A stretch of 28,993 nucleotides of DNA from a virus. Each line of letters starts with the position of its first letter. Positions within the stretch are counted from its first letter, which is position 1. Location: the IMG/VR virus record IMGVR_UViG_3300049216_000571, positions 1 to 28,993 of that record; one strand, 5' to 3'. The position numbers were made by a program, and so were the translations under genes. The notes below the pieces were generated by a model. The model was given only the letters and a program-made list of their open reading frames with translations, made no database searches and was not told the origin of the DNA. Positions 21,165 to 28,847 of this stretch are shown here, in pieces.

Positions 21165-22131
21165 CTCAAGGGTCAATGAAGCCAGGCCGCCAGAAAAGAT
21201 GATCCGTAAAGATGGCCGGAATGTTTTGCGCACCCCTTCGCTTGCTGAAACCGTTTTGCAGCCCCTGGATTTTCCATACACAAAACAAGATCTCGACTTA
21301 GCGCATCAAGAACTTCCTTATCAGGTTGCCAAAGCCCATTGGCCGACAGCGACGGCAACTGATGGCGAAAAAGGTGGCCCGAATAGTCGGCATGGTAACG
21401 GCACTCTGCATTTGGCCGCCGCCGCAGTTCAAACACTCTGGTACACGCCGAATTGTCCGAACGGCGGCCGAACCAATCCGGCTGATATGTCTTTGACCGG
21501 CGCAATGCCAGACGGGCGAAAACGACAAGTCGGCCTTGAAAATCAGGCGCGGTTTGTATGGCCGACGCCGATGGCTAATCCGAACACAAACCGGCAAACG
21601 AAACCAACACCTTCACAAATGAAAGGCGAGCATGGCCTCAATCTGGCGATGGTCGCGGTTCAATCCTCATGGCCGACACCGCGTACATGCGCCGGCAAAA
21701 GATCAAGTGGCAGCAATCGAACTGAAATTGTGAATTCGTGGGCGACGCCGCAAGCGCATGACGTTGCGCAAGGCAATCCTGAAAGAGTTGGACGCTTTGG
21801 AACAAAAGCTGGCGGTCGAAACTTAACCGATGAAGGTGTCGCATGGGCAACGCCGATGAGCCGCGACTGGAAGGACGGGGCGGCAACGTCGGACAACGTG
21901 CCGACCAACTCGATCCTTGGCCGCCAGGCCCCACGGAGCATGAAAGATGGGAATGCATCGACCCTCAGCTTAAACCCGCTGTTTGTCGAGTGGCTTATGG
22001 GATGGCCTATCGGGTGGACAGATTGCGCCTCTGCGGTAACGGCGTCGTCCCACTGGCTGCAGCTTATGCGTTCCGAACTCTCGCGGCTGCTGCAGGCGTC
22101 GACGTCTGACCAGCTCGATCTTTTCGCTTAA
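20602..22131 (+). CDS. Frame +1 ORF with methyltransferase variable / C-terminal region
   Basis: Open for 509 codons from an ATG at 20602. Only the part from about 21142 (residue 181) onward looks like protein: repeated WPTATATD-type units (residues 181, 247, 319 and on), WATPQAHDVAQGNPERVGRFG, WATPMSRDWKDG, and a conserved end LNPLFVEWLMGWPIGWTDC followed by QLDLF. Such WPT-repeat regions and the MGWPIGWT end are typical of the variable C-terminal part of phage C5-methyltransferases. The first 180 codons overlap the catalytic half in another frame and look like its shadow. Most likely the real product begins by frameshift or re-initiation near 21110-21142. Confidence 0.6.
   Translation: MAWLYLPLVTDTMLAAGKPYSDFHSVLAPEASISDSTSPCPDIELFVMSSGTPTPQPLSWRGWKTRPWIKRLSGTTLQVSTANRGAASWISFMAVIHANLLASPDENSAIKTHDTSGPISDASSPKSTRRFASSKMSADIYDWASNKSMMTFDRWVTVLRLACLQRRKSALPIDENDCSSWPTATATDSRVNEARPPEKMIRKDGRNVLRTPSLAETVLQPLDFPYTKQDLDLAHQELPYQVAKAHWPTATATDGEKGGPNSRHGNGTLHLAAAAVQTLWYTPNCPNGGRTNPADMSLTGAMPDGRKRQVGLENQARFVWPTPMANPNTNRQTKPTPSQMKGEHGLNLAMVAVQSSWPTPRTCAGKRSSGSNRTEIVNSWATPQAHDVAQGNPERVGRFGTKAGGRNLTDEGVAWATPMSRDWKDGAATSDNVPTNSILGRQAPRSMKDGNASTLSLNPLFVEWLMGWPIGWTDCASAVTASSHWLQLMRSELSRLLQASTSDQLDLFA
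21843..22109 (+). CDS. Methyltransferase motif X fragment in the original frame
   Basis: An 88-codon frame, the same as that of the catalytic half, nested in the WPT-repeat ORF. It reads NADEPRLEGRGG, PWPPGP, then MAYRVDRLRLCGNGVVPL with AAAYAFRTLA, a good match to motif X of C5-methyltransferases. GAAGG lies six bases before its ATG. A TGA at 21831 separates it from upstream sequence. It could be a separate small subunit, as in natural two-subunit C5 enzymes, or a relic of an undivided ancestor. Confidence 0.5.
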   Translation: MGNADEPRLEGRGGNVGQRADQLDPWPPGPTEHERWECIDPQLKPAVCRVAYGMAYRVDRLRLCGNGVVPLAAAYAFRTLAAAAGVDV

Positions 22132-22155
22132 CCCCAAAAAACCAGGAGTATTGAT

Positions 22156-22515
22156 ATGAGCAATGATCAAACGATCACCCTCGGTGGTCGTGAATTTCCC
22201 GTTGCGCCCTTAACGCTGGGGCAGTTACGTCAGGCAGGCCCAGCCTTCACACGCATCGGCATAGATACGCCTGAGGGCATGGGCGCGCAGTCCACAATTA
22301 TTTATCTCGCCATGCACGCAGCCAATCCCAAAGTGACCCCCGCCGAAGTGGACGGAATTGTCGGCGTGACCTTTCCCGAACTGAAACAGGCCGTCGAAGT
22401 CGTTGCCAGACTGATGGGCGTCGAAATGCGGGCTATCGAACCGGGGGAAGCACAGCCGGTGGCTCCGGCAACAGCCTCGCCAACCTCGACTGGATCGACA
22501 TCTACGGCGTCCTGA
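22156..22515 (+). CDS. Tail assembly chaperone, G-like
   Basis: A 119-residue protein placed directly before the tape measure gene. The N-terminus is of the form found in alphaproteobacterial G-like chaperones (TITLGGREFPVAPLTLGQLRQAGPAF), followed by a helical part (VTFPELKQAVEVVARLMGVEMR) and a Pro/Ala/Ser/Thr tail that has little character, as expected for sequence after a frameshift point. It would coat the tape measure protein during tail assembly. AGGAG is seven bases upstream of ATG. Confidence 0.85.
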   Translation: MSNDQTITLGGREFPVAPLTLGQLRQAGPAFTRIGIDTPEGMGAQSTIIYLAMHAANPKVTPAEVDGIVGVTFPELKQAVEVVARLMGVEMRAIEPGEAQPVAPATASPTSTGSTSTAS

Positions 22516-22649
22516 TGACCGCTTGCGGATATACAACAGCCGAAATCGATGCGCTTCCCTTTCCTGCCTATCTCGATCTCCTCGCATATTGGCGCCGAAA
22601 CCCACCCGCACATACGCTGCTGAAATGGTTCGTCGGCTTTAAGGCTTGA
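22156..22649 (+). CDS. Tail assembly chaperone GT fusion by -1 frameshift
   Basis: Shifting -1 at the G-run (22443-22449) joins 97 residues of the G-like protein to a 67-residue extension ending at 22649, total about 164. The extension has a Gly/Ser linker (GSTAGGSGNS), then WIDIYGVLMTACGYTTAEID and LPFPAYLDLLAYWRRNPP and an FVGFKA end, resembling T-domains of alphaproteobacterial phages. It lacks its own start codon, and its stop is three bases before the tape measure ATG. This is the lambda G/GT arrangement. The exact shift site is inferred. Confidence 0.78.
22443..22449 (+). promoter_or_regulatory. Candidate -1 slippery site
   Basis: G-GGG-GAA in the zero frame of the chaperone gene. The P-site GGG codon re-pairs perfectly after a -1 slip, and the Glu tRNA would read GGA with a G-U pair. 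It precedes the frame switch needed to enter the T-domain. Both frames are open well upstream, so the position is the best candidate, not proven. Confidence 0.5.
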
Positions 22650-22652
22650 ACC

Positions 22653-25600
22653 ATGGGTAATGTTGTCGCCTCCACCCTTACCGTCAAAATCGATGACTTG
22701 ACAGCAAAGCTTGCTGTTGCACGCGCGGAATACAAATCGACACAAACGTCATTGCGCGATTTGGCTTCGGAAATGAGCAAGACCGCAGCCCCTTCACAAG
22801 CCATGAAGGACAATTTGGCATCGGCGGCACAGGCCGCAAATGCCGCCCAAGCCAGTGTCTCTAAATTAAGCAGCGCGGTTGAAGCTAATCGGGCGGCGTT
22901 GGCGCGGCAATCCGGTGAAGGTGAACATAACGCTCAAATCTTCCGCGAAAAACTGGTTCTCGCGCATGAAACCTTAATCGGTTCTTATAAGCGCGGGGCT
23001 GGGTCACTTATTGTGCTGTCCGAACGCACGGGCGGGCTTGGCGGCGCTCTCGCCACATTGGTGACGCCGATTACCGCCACAGTTGGCGCTGTTCTTTTGC
23101 TCGTCGGTTCTTTTGCTAAGGCGGCCGGCATTGCCGAACAGTGGCAGGAGTCCTATGGCGAAATAAAAGCAGCGCTCGATGCAACGGGTGCCAGTTTTGG
23201 CGTCACAAACGCGCAGATTGGCACCACTATAGATGCGCTTCGCCAGCTTCACGGCGTTAATACTGAAATAGCGACCGAAATGGTCGAGTTGTTTTCGCGA
23301 CAACGAGACATTGGCGTCAATTCTTATGTTCAGCTTGGTCAGGCCGCCGCCGGTTATGCAAGGGTCACGGGCACGGATGTTTCCAAAGCATCGCAAGAGC
23401 TGGTTTCGGCGCTCGATGGCGGATACGACGCAATTACGAAACTGGACAATCGCTTTTCCTTTCTCTCAACGTCGCAGGCGCAAGCGATCCATGACTTTGA
23501 CGAAAGTGGCCAGAAAGCTCAGGCATTTGCAGTCGCAATCGGGGCATTACAGGCGAAATTCGGGCCACTGGTCAATGACGGTCTAACGCCGCTTCAATTA
23601 GGCGTAAACGATCTCAAAGACGCATGGCAGGGTTTGACCCATGCCATAGGTGAAAGTAGCTGGCTCACAAGTTTCAATGAAAGCCTCGGCCATGTTTTAA
23701 GCGGCCTTGGCATCATGATCGACCGGCTGCATGGCGCTAAGACCGCAGCTGAAGGTTTTACGGCACCGTCACTTTCGGTTCCATCGGCTGGAACACCGGC
23801 CTCTGCTGACGGCGGTGCCGAGCAGCTGCGCATTCTCCGTGAAATTCAGGACGAAAATCTTAAACTTAAAGCGGATGATGCCGAGCGCGGCCGTATCAAA
23901 CAGGAATTAGCGCGCGACGAAGAAGCCCTGAAATCCGCGACCGGTGGCGAAGCCACAATTATTCAGGACAATATCGCCCTTCTCCAGAGGCAACAGCGCG
24001 AATTGAATAATCGCGTTGGTTCCGGGCAATTGCAGGGGCTGCGTGACGAACTTGAACAGGAAGTTGCGCAGCACCGTTTGGCTGGTGAGCAAGAGAAACA
24101 ATACGATCTGGCATACTGGCAATCGCATCTCGACCAGGTTCAGGCCGGTTCCAAGGCGGAAATCGAAATCCGCAAAGAAATCTCCTCCCTTCAGCATGAC
24201 CTTTCCAGCAAGGCGCTGTCAGATGAATGGCAGAATTTCTCCGAGAATATGCGCCTCAAGATCGACGCATCGAAAAGCAATGTTGCCCAGCAGATCGCAC
24301 TCGCCAATCAATGGGTGCAGGAAGGCCAGGCTCTTTACGGTAACGATATCAAGAATTACAAAGCCGCGCTCGACGAGAAGACGCGCCTTGTGCAACAGCA
24401 ATCGCAGGATGAACGCAAAATCCGCGAAATCGCACTCGCAAGCACGGCAGAAATCGAAAAGATTGATCTAGCTGGTGCGCCTGCGCCGAAAGGCAAAAGT
24501 AGTATAGTTGACTCTCTTTTTGGCGACGTCGACGGCAGCGGAGCTAAAGCTGATCTCGACCGCCGCATGGATGCCCTAAAAGCGGAATACGCGGCTAAAC
24601 AGGCTGAATTTAACGACGTCATCAGCGGAAGCGACAGCACACCGGTTCAAATCGCCGAGGCTCAGGCCAAACTTGCAGCAGCCAACGAGCAATATGCGGT
24701 CGACACCCTCAATCTCAACAAGCAGGCCTCGCAACAGGTAACGCAGGCTTGGACGAGCGCCTTTGAACCTATCGAACATGCTTTCGACTCCTCGATCGAA
24801 GGCATGCTGCGCGGAACACAGACGCTGCAGGATGGTATGCGCAAACTCGCGCAAAACATCGTGATGAGCTTTATCCAGTCCGGCATTAAACAGGCTTTCT
24901 CTGGTCTCGCCTCACAGATAGCGAGCCTTACCGGTGGTGCAATGGGTGCCGGTGGCCCCATGGGCGGCATCGGCTCCGCCTTGGGAATGGGAAAAGGGGC
25001 AATTGGCGCAGGAAGCCAAACGGCACAAACCACAGCGCTAACGGCCAACACAACTGCCTTAACGTCACTCACGGCTTCTTTGACCGGCAACACCGCCGTC
25101 ACGACCATGAATTCGGCCACGACAACGGCTGGAACTGCAGCTACGACCAGTAATACGGCCTCACAAACAACAAACCTCGTCGGCAACACGCTGCAAACCG
25201 ATGCCAATACAGCAGCGGTTGGCGCAAATACAGCTGCGCTTTCGACGGCTTCCGCAACGGGCGGCGGCGGAGGTGGAGGCGGATTAGGCAGTATTCTCGG
25301 TATGGTCGGCATGCTGGCGATGTTCGACAAAGGCACTGACAGCGTTTCGCATGACATGGTCGCGCAAATCCATAAAGGTGAAATCATCGTCCCTGCTGCG
25401 CAATCGGCTGATATCCGTTCCGGGAAATCGATGCTCGGCTATGGTGGTCATCAGAGCATGATGCTGCCGAATGATGCGGCTGAGAATATGCGTCACGCAA
25501 ATTCAAATGACGCGCCGGGTGGAAGCACCATCAACAATAAGTCTTCCGGCGATACCAACTTTCATTACGCACCGACGATCAACGCCAAAAGCAATGTCGA

Positions 25601-25688
25601 TCTGAACTCCGTGCTGACACAGCAAGGTTCGACCATGCGTCGCTGGCTCTCCAATCAGGCGCGTAACGGAGCGTTCAAAAATAATTGA
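22653..25688 (+). CDS. Tail tape measure protein
   Basis: A 1011-residue protein that sets tail length and is packed inside the tube. Residues 1-90 are coiled-coil and Ala-rich, 137-156 a hydrophobic span (TPITATVGAVLLLVGSFAKAAG), and 160-330 a lambda-type tape-measure N-domain (MVELFSRQRDIGV, ISKASQEL-like segments). Long charged coils extend over about 390-620. Residues about 785-870 form a low-complexity Thr/Ala/Asn region (TTALTANTTALTSLTASL) followed by a Gly run, and the C-terminus has FDKGTDSVSHDMVAQIHKGEIIVP. At the usual 1.5 angstrom per residue the tail would be about 150 nm. It follows the chaperone extension by three bases. Confidence 0.93.
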   Translation: MGNVVASTLTVKIDDLTAKLAVARAEYKSTQTSLRDLASEMSKTAAPSQAMKDNLASAAQAANAAQASVSKLSSAVEANRAALARQSGEGEHNAQIFREKLVLAHETLIGSYKRGAGSLIVLSERTGGLGGALATLVTPITATVGAVLLLVGSFAKAAGIAEQWQESYGEIKAALDATGASFGVTNAQIGTTIDALRQLHGVNTEIATEMVELFSRQRDIGVNSYVQLGQAAAGYARVTGTDVSKASQELVSALDGGYDAITKLDNRFSFLSTSQAQAIHDFDESGQKAQAFAVAIGALQAKFGPLVNDGLTPLQLGVNDLKDAWQGLTHAIGESSWLTSFNESLGHVLSGLGIMIDRLHGAKTAAEGFTAPSLSVPSAGTPASADGGAEQLRILREIQDENLKLKADDAERGRIKQELARDEEALKSATGGEATIIQDNIALLQRQQRELNNRVGSGQLQGLRDELEQEVAQHRLAGEQEKQYDLAYWQSHLDQVQAGSKAEIEIRKEISSLQHDLSSKALSDEWQNFSENMRLKIDASKSNVAQQIALANQWVQEGQALYGNDIKNYKAALDEKTRLVQQQSQDERKIREIALASTAEIEKIDLAGAPAPKGKSSIVDSLFGDVDGSGAKADLDRRMDALKAEYAAKQAEFNDVISGSDSTPVQIAEAQAKLAAANEQYAVDTLNLNKQASQQVTQAWTSAFEPIEHAFDSSIEGMLRGTQTLQDGMRKLAQNIVMSFIQSGIKQAFSGLASQIASLTGGAMGAGGPMGGIGSALGMGKGAIGAGSQTAQTTALTANTTALTSLTASLTGNTAVTTMNSATTTAGTAATTSNTASQTTNLVGNTLQTDANTAAVGANTAALSTASATGGGGGGGGLGSILGMVGMLAMFDKGTDSVSHDMVAQIHKGEIIVPAAQSADIRSGKSMLGYGGHQSMMLPNDAAENMRHANSNDAPGGSTINNKSSGDTNFHYAPTINAKSNVDLNSVLTQQGSTMRRWLSNQARNGAFKNN

Positions 25689-25696
25689 GGCTCACT

Positions 25697-26686
25697 ATGG
25701 CCCTGATCAAATGCGCCGGATTTGATTATCTAACGCCGCTGGCTCCGGCTGCTCAATTGGCAAGCCTCGGTTTTACGAATGCGACGATATTTCCAGGGCA
25801 AGGCCGGGCCGGTGGTGGCGCAGCACGATTAGGACAATGCAATTTGCCGTCACGGCTTGGTACTTTTTATTGCGGTTTTGCGATCTTCAATCCGCCGAAC
25901 GTCACAGTCGATTTTAACGACACGACGAAAGGCACAAATTTCAGTCTCAAATTTACGTCGGCGGGCGCGATTGTTTTTACCCCGCAATCATCCGGGAATG
26001 CGGTGGCCTCTGCGCCGATGGCGGTTATACCCGGCGCTGTGTGGCAATATATTGAAGTTTATGGCGTCATTTCCCCGACCGCAGGCGCTTGCACCGTGCG
26101 CGTCAATGAGACTGTCGTTTTATCGGCGGTGTCACAAAATACCGCATCCGGCAGCATCACGCTTTCAACCGGCGTCGATCAACTTGATTTCGGCACGCTC
26201 GGTGCTGATATGGTCGATGATTTTTATATCTGCGACAACACAGGGTCATCGCTGAACAATTTTCTCGGCAATGTCCGCGTCCCGGCGCAAACCCCAAATG
26301 GGGTCGGCGCTTCCACCCAATGGACGCCAACCGGATCGGCTTCCTTCAACTGGCAATTGGCCAGCAATCCTTACATGGATGATAGTTCTTACGTTTCGTG
26401 CGCGACGCCGGGCGATATTGATCTTTATACGGTCTCGCCGGTTGCCAACGCGCCGCAAATCCTAGCTGTGCAAAGTATTGTCGTGGCGCGGCAGGACGAT
26501 TCCGGCCAGCGCCAGGTTAAATCCGTAATTCAATCGGGATCGGTGCAGGCCACTGGCGCTGTCGTCAATACGAACGGCAGTTACGCCGGTCACACGGATA
26601 TTTTTACGTCCGATCCCAATACCGGCAGCAGCTGGACTTACGGAGCGGTGAACGCCCTTCAGGTCGGCGTCGAGCTTGTGACTTAA
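25697..26686 (+). CDS. Tail protein with lectin-like domain
   Basis: A 329-residue, mainly beta protein. Residues about 30-200 look like a concanavalin/LamG-type jelly roll (GTFYCGFAIFNPP, WQYIEVYGVI, CTVRVNETVVLS, FGTLGADMVDDFYICD), a fold used by tail and fibre proteins to bind surface sugars. A C-terminal part has ILAVQSIVVARQDDSGQRQVKSVI, resembling a structural domain in other phage tail proteins. The ATG at 25697 has GAGG six bases upstream; a TTG at 25685 in frame overlaps the tape measure stop and is less likely. It occupies the distal-tail position. Adhesion is inference. Confidence 0.7.
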   Translation: MALIKCAGFDYLTPLAPAAQLASLGFTNATIFPGQGRAGGGAARLGQCNLPSRLGTFYCGFAIFNPPNVTVDFNDTTKGTNFSLKFTSAGAIVFTPQSSGNAVASAPMAVIPGAVWQYIEVYGVISPTAGACTVRVNETVVLSAVSQNTASGSITLSTGVDQLDFGTLGADMVDDFYICDNTGSSLNNFLGNVRVPAQTPNGVGASTQWTPTGSASFNWQLASNPYMDDSSYVSCATPGDIDLYTVSPVANAPQILAVQSIVVARQDDSGQRQVKSVIQSGSVQATGAVVNTNGSYAGHTDIFTSDPNTGSSWTYGAVNALQVGVELVT

Positions 26687-26691
26687 CACCC

Positions 26692-27525
26692 ATGTCCGCG
26701 CGTGTCGATTTTGTTGCCGCTGAATCCGCAGCGAAAGGCACCGCGCCTGTCCGCCTCGATCTTGCCGCAGCGGAAGCACTCGCAAACAGCTTTCAACCGG
26801 TACGGCAATCCTATGTCGGCACTGAACTCGCCGCCAAAGGCGATGCACCGGTGCGGCTTGGCTATGTCGCCATCGAAGTTCTTGTCCTTGTCGGGAGTCC
26901 GCCCACTGTGAGTACTGAAAAGCTGCCATTAGCTCCCGGTCTTACCTGGAGCGTTCATGTTTCGCCAAAGTTCAATACGCGCGTGGCAAGCCATGTGTCG
27001 GGACGCGAAATCCGCACGGCATGGCAGCAATATGCCATTTACGATCTGACGCTTTCTTTTGATGTGCTGCATGGCGATGCCACGCAGGAAATTCAAACTT
27101 TGATGGGGTTTTTTCTGGCGCGGCAAGGCCAGTACGATACTTTTCTGCTCGACCTCGGTGCTGTCACGCAAAATTCGGCGGACAGTTACGTCACAACTGG
27201 AGCGCAAGGCACAGGTGACGGCACAACGACTGTCTTCACGCTTTTGCGGACAGTCGGCGAGGCGGCAGAACCCGCAGGTTATGTGTTCCACGCAGATTTT
27301 ACCGCTGTCTATGTAGCTGGAACCTTACAAGACCCCGACAGCTATACATTCACATCACCTAACCAGCTGGTATTCAACACGGCTCCAGCGAACGGCGCTC
27401 AGATCACAGCGACGTTCCGTTATTATTTTATCTGCCGCTTTGCGACCGATCAGCAAGACTTCGAGGAATTTATGACAAACCTCTGGTCGCTACATGAACT
27501 CAAGCTGACAACGGTGATCCCATGA
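26692..27525 (+). CDS. DUF2460-like distal tail protein with N-terminal repeats
   Basis: A 277-residue protein. Residues 4-71 consist of four tandem 17-residue repeats, each starting with Arg and with Glu at position 8 (Arg4/Glu11, Arg21/Glu28, Arg38/Glu45, Arg55/Glu62); the first three end in Pro-Val. The rest (from about 75) resembles DUF2460/GTA gp12-like proteins: PLAPGLTWSVHVSPKFNTRV, DLTLSFDVL, LMGFFLARQGQYDTFLLDL, GDGTTTVFTLLR and YTFTSPNQLVFNTAP. These make a hub between tail tube and tip. Stop and next start overlap as ATGA. Confidence 0.78.
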   Translation: MSARVDFVAAESAAKGTAPVRLDLAAAEALANSFQPVRQSYVGTELAAKGDAPVRLGYVAIEVLVLVGSPPTVSTEKLPLAPGLTWSVHVSPKFNTRVASHVSGREIRTAWQQYAIYDLTLSFDVLHGDATQEIQTLMGFFLARQGQYDTFLLDLGAVTQNSADSYVTTGAQGTGDGTTTVFTLLRTVGEAAEPAGYVFHADFTAVYVAGTLQDPDSYTFTSPNQLVFNTAPANGAQITATFRYYFICRFATDQQDFEEFMTNLWSLHELKLTTVIP

Positions 27526-28400
27526 AGTCGGCACCATCAGCGGTTATCTCGGCACTGGCGAATAGCCGTGAACTTGCCTTTGCCGATTGTTTTACGATTA
27601 CTCTGGCCGACGGCACGATTGCCCGGTACACGAACGCGCAATATACGGTCACGATCCCGGTTTCAGGCAATCCATCGCTGGTCTATGTCGCTGGCGATAT
27701 CCTGATCGATGGCCTGAAACTGAAGCAAACCTGTGGCGTCGATATCGACGAACAGCAGCTGGACATTTCTTTTAAACCGACATCGACCATTGCTGGTTTG
27801 GCTTGGCCGATTGCGGTACGCGAAGGCCGTTTTGACGGTGCCACGATCGAAAGGGCACGGGCCGTCCTAACAGAACCGGGTGGAACCGTCATAGGAGACG
27901 CGGCCGTCATTTCTTTTCATGGCCTTGTGGCGACAGTGGACAATATCGGCCGCCTCAGCTGCAAAATGACCGTCAAATCGATGCTGAACAAGCTGGCCGT
28001 CGATATGCCGCGCGACATCTGGCAGCCGAGTTGCCTGAACACGCTCTATGACGGGCTTTGCACGATGGTCAAATCGTCCAATGGCGCATCCGGCACGGTG
28101 GGATCGAGTCCATCTCTGACTTTTATACCTTGGACAGGGTCGGCAGCGGATACTTACGATCAAGGAACAGTCACTTTTGAAAGCGGCGCTAATGTCGGCG
28201 TCTCGCGCACGGTGCGCCAGTCGACAACATCAGGTCTCTATTTAGCGCGACCTCTCGATTATGTGCCGACGGCAGGCGACAGCTTTGTTGTCTACAAAGG
28301 CTGCGACAAATCGATGACGACGTGCCAGTCGCGTTTCAACAACCTCGCCAATTTTCGCGGTTTTCCTTTTGTGCCGCCTCCCGAATTGTCGATGTATTGA
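27522..28400 (+). CDS. Tail tip protein, DUF2163 / BR0599 family
   Basis: A 292-residue protein of the DUF2163 plus phage BR0599 C-terminal type (GTA gp13-like). It has the N-terminal FADCFTITLADGTIARYTN, a beta-rich middle with VDIDEQQLDISF and MPRDIWQPSCLNTLYDGLC, and the diagnostic Cys-rich end YKGCDKSMTTCQSRF, NNLANFRGFPFVPPPE. These are tail hub components in alphaproteobacterial phages and gene transfer agents. Gene order with a DUF2460-like gene before and NlpC/P60 after is exactly that of the GTA cluster. Confidence 0.9.
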   Translation: MKSAPSAVISALANSRELAFADCFTITLADGTIARYTNAQYTVTIPVSGNPSLVYVAGDILIDGLKLKQTCGVDIDEQQLDISFKPTSTIAGLAWPIAVREGRFDGATIERARAVLTEPGGTVIGDAAVISFHGLVATVDNIGRLSCKMTVKSMLNKLAVDMPRDIWQPSCLNTLYDGLCTMVKSSNGASGTVGSSPSLTFIPWTGSAADTYDQGTVTFESGANVGVSRTVRQSTTSGLYLARPLDYVPTAGDSFVVYKGCDKSMTTCQSRFNNLANFRGFPFVPPPELSMY

Positions 28401-28406
28401 GCCAGC

Positions 28407-28847
28407 ATGTCGGAAGCCGAACAACGCGCAGCTGTGGTCAAAGAGGCCAGGCGCTGGATCGGCACGCCTTATCATCATCAGGCCGATGTGCTGGGTGCCG
28501 GTGTCGATTGCGGCATGCTGCTGGTGCGCGTTTATGTCGATACCGGGGTTGTTCCAAAATTCGATCCTCGTCCTTATTCCGTTCAATGGCATCTGCACCG
28601 CGACGATGAACGATATCTCGGCGCGATGATGGCCTGTTCGGCGGAAGTCGAAACGCCAGAACCTGGCGACATGGCTGTGTGGAAGATCGGTCGTTCTTAT
28701 GCCCATGGCGCAATCGTCGTCGGCTGGCCGCTCGTTGTTCATGCCTATCAGCCTGAAGGCATGGTGGTGGAATCCGATATCTCGCTGCCCAGCCCGCTCT
28801 CGGAAAACAAGAACCGCCGTTACTTCAGCCCCTGGAGGCGTCCATGA
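28407..28847 (+). CDS. NlpC/P60 family cell wall peptidase (tail-associated)
   Basis: A 146-residue NlpC/P60 peptidase. The catalytic Cys35 is in GAGVDCGMLLVRVY, His100 in SYAHGAIVVGWP, with a polar third residue probably His112. RRWIGTPYHHQ at the start is typical. It likely cuts stem-peptide bonds to help the tail tip through the cell wall on infection (GTA gp14-like). The gene lies between the BR0599-type gene and the tip protein, and its stop overlaps the following ATG as ATGA. Confidence 0.92.
   Translation: MSEAEQRAAVVKEARRWIGTPYHHQADVLGAGVDCGMLLVRVYVDTGVVPKFDPRPYSVQWHLHRDDERYLGAMMACSAEVETPEPGDMAVWKIGRSYAHGAIVVGWPLVVHAYQPEGMVVESDISLPSPLSENKNRRYFSPWRRP

Noticed and set aside
24662-25387. 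A 241-codon open frame on the minus strand across the tape measure gene, with a poly-Pro run
   Set aside because: It is the antisense shadow of the Gly/Thr/Ala-rich low-complexity part of the tape measure gene; no ribosome binding site and no protein-like pattern.
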